From Rhodopseudomonas pseudopalustris (GTDB lineage: Bacteria > Pseudomonadota > Alphaproteobacteria > Rhizobiales > Xanthobacteraceae): a DNA stretch of 64,000 nt. The notes beneath the pieces were generated by a model. The model saw only the letters and a list, made by a program, of their open reading frames with translations, had not been told where the DNA came from and did no database searches. Shown piece after piece: positions 42,819-50,825 of the stretch; position 1 is the first letter of the stretch, and every line of letters starts with the position of its first letter. Location of the stretch: NCBI RefSeq assembly GCF_900110435.1, contig NZ_FODT01000018.1, positions 1 to 64,000 of the forward strand. The letters are read 5' to 3'. The translations under genes and the position numbers were made by a program.

Positions 42819-45800
42819 TGGCTTCGATGTCCGAGCCGTTCATCCGGCGGCCGGTCGGCACCACGCTTCTGTCGATCGGGCTGCTGCTGCTTGGAATCGT
42901 GGCTTACGCCTTCCTGCCGGTGGCGGCGGTGCCCAATATAGACTTTCCAATGGTAATGGTGTCGGCGTCGCGGCCGGGCGCCGCGCCTTCGGTGATGGCG
43001 GCGACCGTCGCTGCGCCGCTGGAGCGTCGGCTCGGCGAAATCGCCGGCCTCGACAAGATCACCTCGACCAGTTCGCTCGGCCAGACCCGGATCCAGTTGC
43101 AGTTCTCGCTCGGCCGCGACATCGACCGCGCCGCGCGCGACGTCCAGGCCGCGATCAACGCGTCGATCAGCGACCTGCCGACCGACCTGCCGACGCTGCC
43201 GAGATTCCGCAAGTTCAACTCCGCGGCTGCGCCAGTGTTCATCCTGGCGCTGACCTCGAAAACGATGCCGGCGAGCGCGATTTACGACGTCGCCGACACT
43301 GTTCTGGCGCAGTGCATTTCGCAGGTGCCGGGCGTCGGCGACGTCACCGTCTCGGGCGCCGACCAGCCGGCGGTGCGGATCGCGCTCAATCCGGTCGCGT
43401 TGTCGAACGCCGGGATCGCCACCGACGACGTCCGCACCGCGATCGTCACCGCCAATCCGGTCGGGCCGGTCGGCATCTTCGACGGCGAACGGCAGAGCGA
43501 GACGATCTCGACCAACAGGCAGATGCGGACCGCGGCTGAATTCGGCGACATCGTGATCAAAAGCGCCAACGGCAACTCGCTGCGGCTGTCGGACGTCGCC
43601 ACCGTGTCGGACGCCACCCGTAACAGCCGTCAGATCGCCTGGTACAACAAACAGCCCGCGGTGCTGATCCAGATCACCAAACAGGGCAACGCCAACGTCA
43701 TCGAGACCGTCGACCGGGTGAAGGAACTGCTGCCCGAGTTGAAGCGCTGGATCCCGGCGTCGGTTGATATTTCGGTGGTCACCGATCGCACCGGCACGAT
43801 CCGCGCCAGCGTCGACGACATGCTGTGGACGCTGCTGGCGACCGCCGTACTCGTGATGGTGGTGGTGCTGACATTTTTGCGGCGGATGACGCCGACGATC
43901 GCCGCCGGCGTCTCGGTGCCGCTGGCACTCGCCGGCACCTGCGCCGGGATGTGGCTGACCGGCTTCTCGATCAACAATTTGTCGCTGATGGCCTTGGCGA
44001 TCGCGGTCGGCTTCGTCGTCGACGACGCCATCGTGATGATCGAGAACATGTACCGCAATCTCGAGCGAGGCATGGCGCCGATGCAAGCGGCGCTGGAGGG
44101 CGCCAAACAGATCGGCTTTACCGTGCTGTCGATCAGCCTGTCGCTGATCGCGGCGTTCGCGCCGTTGATCTTCATGGACGGCATCGTCGGCCGGCTGTTG
44201 CGCGAATTCTCGCTGACGTTGACTTACGCGATCGTGGTCTCGACCGTGGTGTCGCTGACGGTGACGCCGATGATCTGCGCGCATTTCATCCGCGTCGAGA
44301 CCACGCCGCGGCAACCGAACTGGTTCGACCGCGTGGTCGAGGGCACGCTCGGCCGCATCGTCAGTTTCTACGCCTGGACGCTGCGCGCGGTGCTCGGCTT
44401 TCCTGGGCTGACCATGCTGGTGTTTTTCGCCACCATTGCGCTGACCGTGACGCTCTATGTGAAGGTGCCGAAGGGCTATTTCCCGGTCGACGATTCCGGC
44501 TTTGTGATCGGCTCGACGCGCGCCTCGGCGGACGTTTCGTTCCAGTCGATGCGTAAGCTGCAGGAGCAGCTCGCCGACATCGTGATGGCCGATCCGGCCG
44601 TGGCCGGCGTGGGGTCTGTGCTTGGCGGGGGCGGCGGGCCGGGCGGCGGCGGCGCAAATCGCGGCACGATGTTCATCAACCTCAAGCCGCCGGCGGAGCG
44701 CGCGGGCGTCGATACCCAGCAGGTGATCGACCGGTTGCGGCGCAATCTCGGCAAGGTGGCCGGCATCCGGCTGTTCATGTTCGCCGCCCAGGATCTGCGC
44801 GCCGGCGGGCGGCAGAGCGATTCCGATTATCAGTATACGCTCGCCAGTCCCGATCTCGATCTGTTGCAGAAATGGGCGCCGATCGTCGCCAAGCGGATGC
44901 AGACCGTCGAGGGCATTACCGACGTGTCGAGCGATCGCGACGACGGCGGGCTCGAACTGACGCTGTCGATCGACCGCAACATGGCGTCGCGGCTCGGCGT
45001 CGCGGTGCAGGACATCGACAACGCGCTCAACAACGCGTTTTCACAGCGACAGATCGCGACGATCTACACCCAGCGCAACCAGTATCAGGTGGTGATGGAG
45101 ATCGATCCGAAATTCCAGAACGACCCAACCGATCTGGACCGGATCTTCGTCGCCGGCGACAATGGCGCCCAGGTGCCGCTGTCGGCCGTGGTTCGCGCGA
45201 AACGCGGGCTGTCGGCGCTGGCGGTGTTTCATTCGCAGTCGATTCCCTCGACCACGGTGTCGTTCAACCTGCTGCCCGACGTGCCGCTGCAGACGGCGAC
45301 TGCGAACATCCAGCGCGCGGTCGATGAATTGCATATGCCCGAAGGCATTCGCGGCTTGTTCGACGGCAACGCCGGTGATTTCGGCGCCACCTCGAACAAG
45401 CAGCCGCTGTTGATCCTGGCCGCCCTGATTGCGATGTACATCGTGCTCGGCGTGCTCTACGAGAGCCTGGCGCATCCGCTGACGATCATTTCGACGCTTC
45501 CCTCGGCCGGTCTCGGCGCGCTGCTGGCGCTGCTGGTCACCGGCACGCAACTGACGGTGATCGCGTTCGTCGGCATCATTATGCTGATCGGCATCGTCAA
45601 GAAGAACGGAATCATGATGGTGGATTTTGCGCTGGAGGCCGAACGCATGCGCGGGATGTCGTCTGCGGATGCGATCTTCGAGGCCTGCATTGTCCGCTTC
45701 CGGCCGATCCTGATGACCACCATGGCGGCCTTGTTCGCTGCGATCCCGCTGGTCGTGGCGGTCGGGCCGGGCACCGAGTTGCGGCGGCCGCTCGGCATCA

Positions 45801-45931
45801 CCATCATCGGTGGGCTGTTCGTGTCGCAGGTGCTGACGCTGTACACGACGCCGGTGATCTATCTGTTGATCGACCGAATGCGGCAGCGGCGCAAACCCAA
45901 ACCCACACCCGTCGCTGTGCCGGCGGAATAG
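42818..45931 (+). CDS. RND efflux permease, MdtC-like
   Basis: 1037 residues, paralogous to the preceding permease, beginning MASMSEPFIRRPVGTTLLSIG. The Asp pair is D402/D403 in GFVVDDAIVMIENM. A glycine-rich loop (GGGGGPGGGGANRG, about residues 606-619) interrupts the second porter region, which is not standard for MdtC. It ends 10 bp before the DTW gene. It likely assembles with the MdtB-like subunit in a mixed trimer. Confidence 0.95.
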   Translation: MASMSEPFIRRPVGTTLLSIGLLLLGIVAYAFLPVAAVPNIDFPMVMVSASRPGAAPSVMAATVAAPLERRLGEIAGLDKITSTSSLGQTRIQLQFSLGRDIDRAARDVQAAINASISDLPTDLPTLPRFRKFNSAAAPVFILALTSKTMPASAIYDVADTVLAQCISQVPGVGDVTVSGADQPAVRIALNPVALSNAGIATDDVRTAIVTANPVGPVGIFDGERQSETISTNRQMRTAAEFGDIVIKSANGNSLRLSDVATVSDATRNSRQIAWYNKQPAVLIQITKQGNANVIETVDRVKELLPELKRWIPASVDISVVTDRTGTIRASVDDMLWTLLATAVLVMVVVLTFLRRMTPTIAAGVSVPLALAGTCAGMWLTGFSINNLSLMALAIAVGFVVDDAIVMIENMYRNLERGMAPMQAALEGAKQIGFTVLSISLSLIAAFAPLIFMDGIVGRLLREFSLTLTYAIVVSTVVSLTVTPMICAHFIRVETTPRQPNWFDRVVEGTLGRIVSFYAWTLRAVLGFPGLTMLVFFATIALTVTLYVKVPKGYFPVDDSGFVIGSTRASADVSFQSMRKLQEQLADIVMADPAVAGVGSVLGGGGGPGGGGANRGTMFINLKPPAERAGVDTQQVIDRLRRNLGKVAGIRLFMFAAQDLRAGGRQSDSDYQYTLASPDLDLLQKWAPIVAKRMQTVEGITDVSSDRDDGGLELTLSIDRNMASRLGVAVQDIDNALNNAFSQRQIATIYTQRNQYQVVMEIDPKFQNDPTDLDRIFVAGDNGAQVPLSAVVRAKRGLSALAVFHSQSIPSTTVSFNLLPDVPLQTATANIQRAVDELHMPEGIRGLFDGNAGDFGATSNKQPLLILAALIAMYIVLGVLYESLAHPLTIISTLPSAGLGALLALLVTGTQLTVIAFVGIIMLIGIVKKNGIMMVDFALEAERMRGMSSADAIFEACIVRFRPILMTTMAALFAAIPLVVAVGPGTELRRPLGITIIGGLFVSQVLTLYTTPVIYLLIDRMRQRRKPKPTPVAVPAE

Positions 45932-45941
45932 GCGGCTTCCG

Positions 45942-46673
45942 ATGACAACCGATCCGAAACCGCAACTCGCCCCGCTCGCCGAGGCGATTCCCGAATGCCC
46001 GCGTTGCGGCAAGCCGGTGCCGCTGTGCATCTGCGACAGCGTCGAGCCGATCCAGAGCCGCATCCAGCTCCTGATCCTGCAGCACCCGCAGGAGCAGGAC
46101 CGCGCGCTCGGCACCGCGCGGCTCACCGCGCTGCATTTCAAAAATGCGGTGGTGAAGATCGGGCTGTCATGGCCGAGCCTGTCGAAGGCGCTGGGCCGGA
46201 CGGTGCGCGATCCATCACGCTGGGCGGTGTTGTATCTCGGCTCCGCGCGCGCCGCGGAACTCGCGACCGGCGCCGAGATCATCGCGATCGACCGCAAGGG
46301 GCTGGCCGAGCCCTATCAAGAGGACATCCTCGACGATATCGAGGGCGTGGTTCTACTCGACGGCACCTGGAGCCAGGCCAAGGCGCTGTGGTGGCGTAAC
46401 GCCTGGATGCTGAAATGCCAGCGGGTCATCCTCGATCCGGCGGCTCCGTCGCGCTACGGCAAGCTCCGCAAGGAGCCGCGCAGCGACGGCCTGTCGACGC
46501 TGGAGGCCGCAGCTTTGCTGATGTCGCGCCTGGAGCAGCGGCCGCAGATCGAAACCGTGCTGCTGGCGGCGTTCGACCGGATGCTGACGCGCTATCGCGA
46601 GGTGCAGGCGGAAATGCCGGAGCTGGCGCCGAAGCCGAAAAAGCGCGACTACCGACGCAAGAAGCGCGGCTGA
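45942..46673 (+). CDS. DTW-domain tRNA-uridine aminocarboxypropyltransferase
   Basis: 243 residues. CPRCGKPVPLCICD is the N-terminal zinc-binding motif and LLDGTWSQAKALWWRN contains the D-G-T-W core of the DTW domain; RLEQRP near 200 and a basic tail (KPKKRDYRRKKRG) suit tRNA binding. Enzymes of this family (TapT/YfiP) place acp3U on tRNA, usually at position 47 in bacteria. The position next to tRNA-Cys (70 bp downstream) may be coincidence. It follows the efflux operon by 10 bp and could be read from it. Confidence 0.9.
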   Translation: MTTDPKPQLAPLAEAIPECPRCGKPVPLCICDSVEPIQSRIQLLILQHPQEQDRALGTARLTALHFKNAVVKIGLSWPSLSKALGRTVRDPSRWAVLYLGSARAAELATGAEIIAIDRKGLAEPYQEDILDDIEGVVLLDGTWSQAKALWWRNAWMLKCQRVILDPAAPSRYGKLRKEPRSDGLSTLEAAALLMSRLEQRPQIETVLLAAFDRMLTRYREVQAEMPELAPKPKKRDYRRKKRG

Positions 46674-46743
46674 GCAGAGGGCTTGTCGATCGGCAACCGC
46701 GGTTGCCTATCGCGGCGCGGGCGTATAAGAGTTCGGCCGTTGG

Positions 46744-46817
46744 GGCCACGTGGCGGAGTGGTTACGCGCCGGTCTGCAAAACCGTTTACTCGGGTTCGAT
46801 TCCCGACGTGGCCTCCA
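46744..46817 (+). tRNA. tRNA-Cys (anticodon GCA)
   Basis: GGCCACG/CGTGGCC acceptor stem, anticodon loop CTGCAAA (anticodon GCA), T-arm TCGGG-TTCGATT-CCCGA, discriminator T and encoded CCA (46815-46817). A dispersed 104-bp repeat begins 39 bp downstream and the accessory gene region starts soon after. Confidence 0.95.
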
Positions 46818-46855
46818 ACCATTCCATCCCCAAATTTGGTGAAATCGGTCGGTCT

Positions 46856-46959
46856 AGAGCTTTTCCGGTTCTAATAAAATCAGAACCGGAGCTCTAACTT
46901 TTTGTGCTGACGCGTTTTCTTGACGCGAACCGGTACCCACTTCGCTCGAAAACGCTATA
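46856..46959. repeat. 104-bp dispersed intergenic repeat, copy 2
   Basis: Same length as, and about 86% identical to, 24262-24365, including the hairpin CCGGTTCTAAT..ATCAGAACCGG and the conserved tail CCACTTCGCTCGAAAACGCTATA. It starts 39 bp after tRNA-Cys and may serve as its terminator. Confidence 0.85.
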
Positions 46960-47011
46960 AACGGGCAGGCGGCAGTTTCGCGGGCGCATTCGTGATGGTT
47001 TTTGCCGCCGC

Positions 47012-47185
47012 TCAGGAGGCGTGCCAGCCGGACGGGAACGGGATCAGCGGCCACTCGATCTGATTGTCGTTGGCGGCGCAGCGCATCGGCATCACGAGGC
47101 TGACGCCGCGATCATTGTCCTGGTCGCCTTCCGCGAGGGCGTGGCTGACGTCGTCCAACAAACGATTGTACTCGGCTTCACTCAT
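47012..47185 (-). CDS. Small acidic protein of unknown function
   Basis: 57 residues, MSEAEYNRLLDDVSHALAEG followed by DQDNDRGVSLVMPMRCAAND. AGGGAG lies 9 bp before the ATG at 47185; a much longer frame upstream has no coding character. Helical N-terminal half, no signal peptide. Family not recognised. Confidence 0.5.
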   Translation of the reverse strand: MSEAEYNRLLDDVSHALAEGDQDNDRGVSLVMPMRCAANDNQIEWPLIPFPSGWHAS

Positions 47186-47377
47186 GATCGGCTCCCTGTC
47201 GAGCCGCACTGTGCCGAAGACAATTTGGCGTCGGGTTGAACCGATCGTTCGAATTTTATCTATCCCAGCTTTAGCCGGTACGGCCCGACATGCTGGCGAT
47301 TGTGAGGTGGCCGGAGATGGTTGACGATTCGTCACCACGGCTGCGCTGCGGTTGCAGGGATTGCGCGCCAAGCAAAG

Positions 47378-47402
47378 AAAACCGTCCCCCGGAAGGGACG
47401 GC
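47378..47402 (-). terminator. Rho-independent terminator
   Basis: Read on the minus strand: GCCGTCCC-TTCCGG-GGGACGG followed by TTTTCTTTG. It lies 26 bp after the stop of the secreted protein gene at 47428. Confidence 0.8.
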
Positions 47403-47427
47403 TTTCGCGCTTTGGACGAGGCTTCGC

Positions 47428-47838
47428 TTACTGGCAGAGATGCATCCGACCGTCTTCGCCGCGGAACGTGGTGCCGGGCATGCAGACGAAGCCGTTGCGC
47501 CTGGCGTAGGACTCGCTGACGCCGCCGTTCCAGCCGTAGTCGGGCTGGTAGCCCGTTTGGAAAGGCGCGGTCGCGATCGCGCCGGCTGCGCCGATCGCGC
47601 CCCCGACCACGCCGACGGCGACGTCGCCCGGCCAGAACGCGTTGCTGTCGCGATAGTCGCGGCGGGCCTGGTAAGTGCCGTTATACGGGCTGTTCATGTT
47701 GTAGCCGCGGCAATCCGCATTCGGATACATCTGCGAGCAGGCGCCCGGATACTGCGCAGCGCGCTGCGCCGAGGCAGGAGTCGCAATCGCCAGCGCAACG
47801 GTGGCCGCGGCAGCGGCAAGAGCAAACGGTCGAAACAT
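47428..47838 (-). CDS. Small secreted protein with glycine/alanine helix
   Basis: 136 residues. Signal peptide MFRPFALAAAAATVALAIATPASA. The mature protein has tyrosine/asparagine-rich parts (YNMNSPYNGTYQARRDYRDSN), one small-residue hydrophobic segment (VAVGVVGGAIGAAGAIATAP), and a C-terminal CMPGTTFRGEDGRMHLC that may form a disulfide loop. Probably periplasmic or outer-membrane associated; unknown role. AGACCTCCG precedes the ATG and a terminator closes it. Confidence 0.75.
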   Translation of the reverse strand: MFRPFALAAAAATVALAIATPASAQRAAQYPGACSQMYPNADCRGYNMNSPYNGTYQARRDYRDSNAFWPGDVAVGVVGGAIGAAGAIATAPFQTGYQPDYGWNGGVSESYARRNGFVCMPGTTFRGEDGRMHLCQ

Positions 47839-48007
47839 CGGAGGTCTCCCTGTTGTTGGTCTTGATCACGTGATCCCGATGACGACGCAACGTGATCCAA
47901 CAAGAGACGTTCCCGCCGCCTCGGGAAATCACAGCGGCCCTGGATGCGAATCGAACGCATCAAAGGGCGAATCAGTGCACACGGATTTCGGTGGAGGAGC
48001 GTCGTGG

Positions 48008-48036
48008 AAAAAAAAACGGCTGCCTGGAGGCAGCCG
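48008..48036 (-). terminator. Strong orphan terminator
   Basis: On the minus strand CGGCTGCCT-GG-AGGCAGCCG (9-bp stem) is followed by nine T residues. The only candidate transcripts entering it are the doubtful 93-residue frame at 48222-48503 or an unannotated RNA in 48040-48220. Confidence 0.8.
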
Positions 48037-48221
48037 GGGGATGAAAGTTGTGACTAAGACCCGACAGTCCGCCGCGGAGGCAGCAACCAGCCTTGTCTCA
48101 TCGATGAAGCTAGCGCCCGCTTCCTGACAATAAGCTGACGGATGGGAGGGCCGCGTAGTTGAGCACCAAGAATCTGCAATGTGCAGCTTCGCGAATCGCT
48201 TGGAGCGAATCGAACGGCAAT

Positions 48222-48503
48222 TCAAGCGCCCCGCGCGCGAGGTGGCGGGGGCGTGTGATTCGATGGCTGGGTGAGATCAGTGATCGCGTTGCCGCTCATG
48301 CCCTCGACCATCGTCTGGCCGAACATCACATGCTGAACGGCGTCGGCGTTGTGCGCGACGTCATCCTTGCGGATCATATTCCATGGAATGACAGGTTCTT
48401 GATGGTGGACCAAAGGCCCATCGCCGCACGTCCTCAAAGCGATGGTGCAATCCGAGCCTGCGCCAAGGGCGCTGGCCGCAACGCCGATCGCACGGCGCCG
48501 CAC
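48222..48503 (-). CDS. Doubtful short protein
   Basis: 93 residues beginning MRRRAIGVAASALGAGSD. The middle (DDVAHNADAVQHVMFGQTMVEGMSGNAITDL) reads like real protein sequence, and a strong minus-strand terminator lies 186 bp past the stop. No family recognised and no good ribosome-binding site, so this is only a possible gene. Confidence 0.35.
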   Translation of the reverse strand: MRRRAIGVAASALGAGSDCTIALRTCGDGPLVHHQEPVIPWNMIRKDDVAHNADAVQHVMFGQTMVEGMSGNAITDLTQPSNHTPPPPRARGA

Positions 48504-48786
48504 AAAACACTTCCATTTTCTGAAAAATGTTGGCTCAGGTTCGTGGATGAACTTAGAACCCGACTCATGTCGCCGCGATCAGAAGTTTGCCAGACTTTGC
48601 AGATACTTCGGGGCATGACTGAAATGTTCGGACCTCTTTCGCAAGGTGAAAATCCCTCAAGGCCCGGCCCGTAGAGCCATTTTGGATTCCTTTCAGCCAG
48701 AAGCGCTGCCGTGCGATGCACTCGAAAGGGCGCAAAACGGGTTCGTTCAAACGCTGTCGGATGCCCTGGACCTCGCGATAGTGAGT

Positions 48787-48802
48787 GTATCATATATGAT
48801 AC
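48787..48802. promoter_or_regulatory. Palindromic operator, upstream copy
   Basis: GTATCATATATGATAC is a perfect 16-bp palindrome in AT-rich surroundings, 193 bp before the higB-like start. A near copy lies at 48971-48986. Likely bound by the HigA-type antitoxin (inference). Confidence 0.6.
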
Positions 48803-48870
48803 CTTCATCCAATGGATGCCCCTAAGCCGATCCCAGGGTCTTTTGGCCCATCCGAGGTCGAAGTGTCCGA
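48796..48870 (+). pseudogene. Frameshifted remnant of a second toxin 5' end
   Basis: The sequence after the upstream palindrome parallels that of the toxin start 184 bp downstream. ATG inside the palindrome reads M-I-P-S-S-N against M-I-H-S-S-D, then a small shift and a stop; in another frame DAPKPIPGSF matches QDPKPIPLRF. Similarity fades after about 75 bp. It looks like a partial tandem duplication of operator plus toxin N-terminus that has decayed. Confidence 0.5.
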
Positions 48871-48970
48871 CAACTTAGAACTCGCCAATTTGTCTATCGG
48901 ACGGATACAGATTGCCGAGTTAGCGCAGGATAAATATCCTATCATCTCTATTTCTTTCCTTGCCTTCTGT

Positions 48971-48986
48971 GTATCTTATATGATAC
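48971..48986. promoter_or_regulatory. Palindromic operator at the toxin start
   Basis: GTATCTTATATGATAC, one base different from the perfect palindrome at 48787. It contains the toxin ATG (48980-48982), so a bound repressor would cover the translation start region. The following ATTCATC is also shared with the upstream copy. Confidence 0.6.
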
Positions 48987-49345
48987 ATTCATCAGACAAA
49001 CAGGATCCGAAACCGATCCCCTTGCGGTTCTGGCGATCATCGTCCGGGCAGGAGCCGGTGCGCGACTGGCTGAACGAGCTTTCCCGCGAGGATCAGAAGG
49101 TGGTTGGTCGCGATATCGCCAGGGTGCAGTTCGGCTGGCCGGTCGGGTTGCCGGTGTGCCGGCCCTTGGGCGGCGGGCTGTGGGAGGTTCGCTCGACCCT
49201 GAAAAGCCGCCGCGAGGCCAGGGTCCTGTTCGGGTTCTATGAGGGGATGCTGATTGCCCTGCATGCCTTCATCAAGAAGACGCAGAAGACGCCGGCGGAT
49301 GATCTGGAATTGGCGAAGCAGCGAATGAAAGAGGTGCGGTCATGA
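48980..49345 (+). CDS. higB: HigB-type toxin (phage Gp49-like / RelE superfamily)
   Basis: 121 residues from ATG 48980. PIPLRFWRSSSGQEPVRDWL, then DIARVQFGWPVGLPVCRPLG and GLWEVRSTLKSRREARVLFGF are the Gp49/HigB fold signature; HAFIKKTQKTP closes it with the conserved basic residues of ribosome-dependent mRNA interferases. The start has no ribosome-binding site and lies in the operator; TTG 49021 is an alternative, but the preserved M-I-x-S-S in the upstream remnant supports 48980. The toxin is first and overlaps its antitoxin by 4 bp, the usual higBA order. Confidence 0.85.
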   Translation: MIHSSDKQDPKPIPLRFWRSSSGQEPVRDWLNELSREDQKVVGRDIARVQFGWPVGLPVCRPLGGGLWEVRSTLKSRREARVLFGFYEGMLIALHAFIKKTQKTPADDLELAKQRMKEVRS

Positions 49346-49629
49346 CGAAGAAGAACAAGCATGTCGGCTCCAGCTTCGAAAGTTGGCTCGACGAGACCGA
49401 CCTTCGCGAGGAAGTAACGGTTTCCGCGATCAAATCCGTGATCGCGATGCAGCTTTCCGCCGAAATGAAGAAGCAGAAACTCACCAAGAAGCGGATGGCC
49501 GAACTGATGAAGACCAGCCGCGCCCAGCTCGACCGGCTGCTTGATCCCGACAACGGCAACGCCACCATCGAAAGCCTTCAGCGCGCGGCGCATATCGTCG
49601 GACGAGAGCTCCGGATGGAGTTGGTGTAG
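49342..49629 (+). CDS. higA: HigA-type antitoxin, XRE helix-turn-helix
   Basis: 95 residues. The helix-turn-helix is MQLSAEMKKQKLTKKRMAEL followed by MKTSRAQLDRLLDPDNGNAT and IESLQRAAHIVGRELRMEL, as in HigA-type antitoxins paired with Gp49 toxins. It neutralises the toxin and probably represses the operon through the palindromes upstream. ATG 49342 overlaps the toxin stop. Confidence 0.88.
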   Translation: MTKKNKHVGSSFESWLDETDLREEVTVSAIKSVIAMQLSAEMKKQKLTKKRMAELMKTSRAQLDRLLDPDNGNATIESLQRAAHIVGRELRMELV

Positions 49630-49675
49630 CCCCTTACGCCGGCGGAGTTGACGAAGGCTGCTTTCCAAATGGGCG

Positions 49676-50095
49676 CTAACGGCCAGTCATGCCTGGAAAG
49701 AAAACGCTGTCGAACATTTCGACGTCTCGCTCAAGCTGTTCTCGGAAGAGAATGGTGGCTTCATCAGGTGATTTAATTTTTGAAAGGAATGATATGCAAG
49801 CGCGAAGCGCGCTCGTTGCATTGTCCCGGCGAGCAGGACGGAATAGCTTCCTGCTAGGGCTCGGACGTTTTTCGATCCAAATAATCGCCTCGTCTTTGAG
49901 GGTTACCGGCACGAAAGGCGACGTAACATCCTCAAGAATGTCGGCTGCCAATTCGCGGCTTCGGCCTGCACTGTCTTTCAGGCTGTCCGGGGTACCCTCG
50001 TATGCTTCCCGCATCTCTCCGCCCAAGACGGAGAGCTCGTAGTAAGATTCCTCGACCGCGTGGCCCAGTATGTCTTCGGTGAAGCGAAGCTTCAT
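49676..50095 (-). CDS. Hypothetical protein near higBA
   Basis: 139 residues from ATG 50095; GTG 50107 in frame is an alternative. A mixed alpha/beta soluble protein: MKLRFTEDILGHAVEESYYELSVLG, then DILEDVTSPFVPVTLKDEAIIWIEKR and a helical C-terminus (SALRACISFLSKIKSPDEATILFREQLERD). No signal peptide or membrane segment. Family not recognised. It converges on higA with 46 bp between stops. Confidence 0.6.
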   Translation of the reverse strand: MKLRFTEDILGHAVEESYYELSVLGGEMREAYEGTPDSLKDSAGRSRELAADILEDVTSPFVPVTLKDEAIIWIEKRPSPSRKLFRPARRDNATSALRACISFLSKIKSPDEATILFREQLERDVEMFDSVFFPGMTGR

Positions 50096-50107
50096 TGGAG
50101 CGCTCAC

Positions 50108-50522
50108 TGAATTGGTCGGCTAAACGTCCATACTTTGCCGCAAAACAACTGCTGGTATGCGGCAAATTTTGGGCTCTATTGGCAACCTTCGGATTGCCAG
50201 TTGCCGATACTCCAGGAAGACAAAGATCAAATCAGATTGAGAAGAAGCTCGGGATTGATGAACACCAATCGCCGCCCGACATAACCGTCTTTTCGACCCT
50301 GCCCACCGGAGCGCAACCACCAAGAGTTCTCAGCGCTAGGTTTCAACGGCTATCCCTGGGAAGGAGCGAAGGAACTGAACAATCTTTGTTACAAAGTCAT
50401 AGCGCGTTCGGCGCGTCGCCCGACCTTTCGCATGGTATCTTCATATGCCACAGGTGAATTCCGTGAAAAGAGAACCCTCCCAAACGGACGGTAGAGTCGA
50501 GTATCTAAAGATGAGACGAAAG
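50108..50522. other. Intergenic region without a recognisable gene
   Basis: 415 bp of mid-GC sequence. Short open frames on both strands show no coding character or start signals. It should hold the promoter of the gene at 50095 and the end of the sbcDC transcript; no terminator hairpin with a T-run was seen. Confidence 0.4.
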
Positions 50523-50825
50523 CTAGATGTCCTGGAATAGATCAAGCGTAAGTGTGTCCCGGACCCTGCAAAGGCCTTCGCCACGGTGCAGACAGGGATG
50601 CTTTATTCGCGTCATGCCCGGCTCTCCTTCAAAGTGAGCCCAACCGCCATTCGGCATGTGCACACTCAGGACCCTTGCGCCGCATTTCGGGCATGGATGT
50701 TTGTAGCTATTGCGCTTCGGCCCTTGGTTGCGCTCGTAATAAGCCCAATTCTCGCAGACGAACGTAACGCGACCTGATTCAAGCCTGCGGGGATGCGCAC
50801 GTCGCTTGACCCAAGGATCAGCCAT
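50523..50825 (-). CDS. Small zinc-ribbon-like protein downstream of sbcC
   Basis: 100 residues. HPCPKCGARVLSVHMPNGGWAHFEG, followed by IKHPCLHRGEGL, gives a CxxC plus C/H set spaced as in a zinc ribbon, and the N-terminus has VTFVCENWAYYERN. No family recognised. Its ATG directly abuts the sbcC stop, so it should be made with SbcC and SbcD, possibly as an accessory factor binding nucleic acid. That partnership is inference from position. Confidence 0.65.
   Translation of the reverse strand: MADPWVKRRAHPRRLESGRVTFVCENWAYYERNQGPKRNSYKHPCPKCGARVLSVHMPNGGWAHFEGEPGMTRIKHPCLHRGEGLCRVRDTLTLDLFQDI

Noticed and set aside
46744-46817. tRNA-Cys as the left attachment site of the accessory region
   Set aside because: No second copy of its 3' end was found to the right in the window, so there is no direct evidence for insertion there.
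47929-48225. 98-residue minus-strand frame
   Set aside because: It runs through the strong terminator at 48008-48036 and has no coding character.
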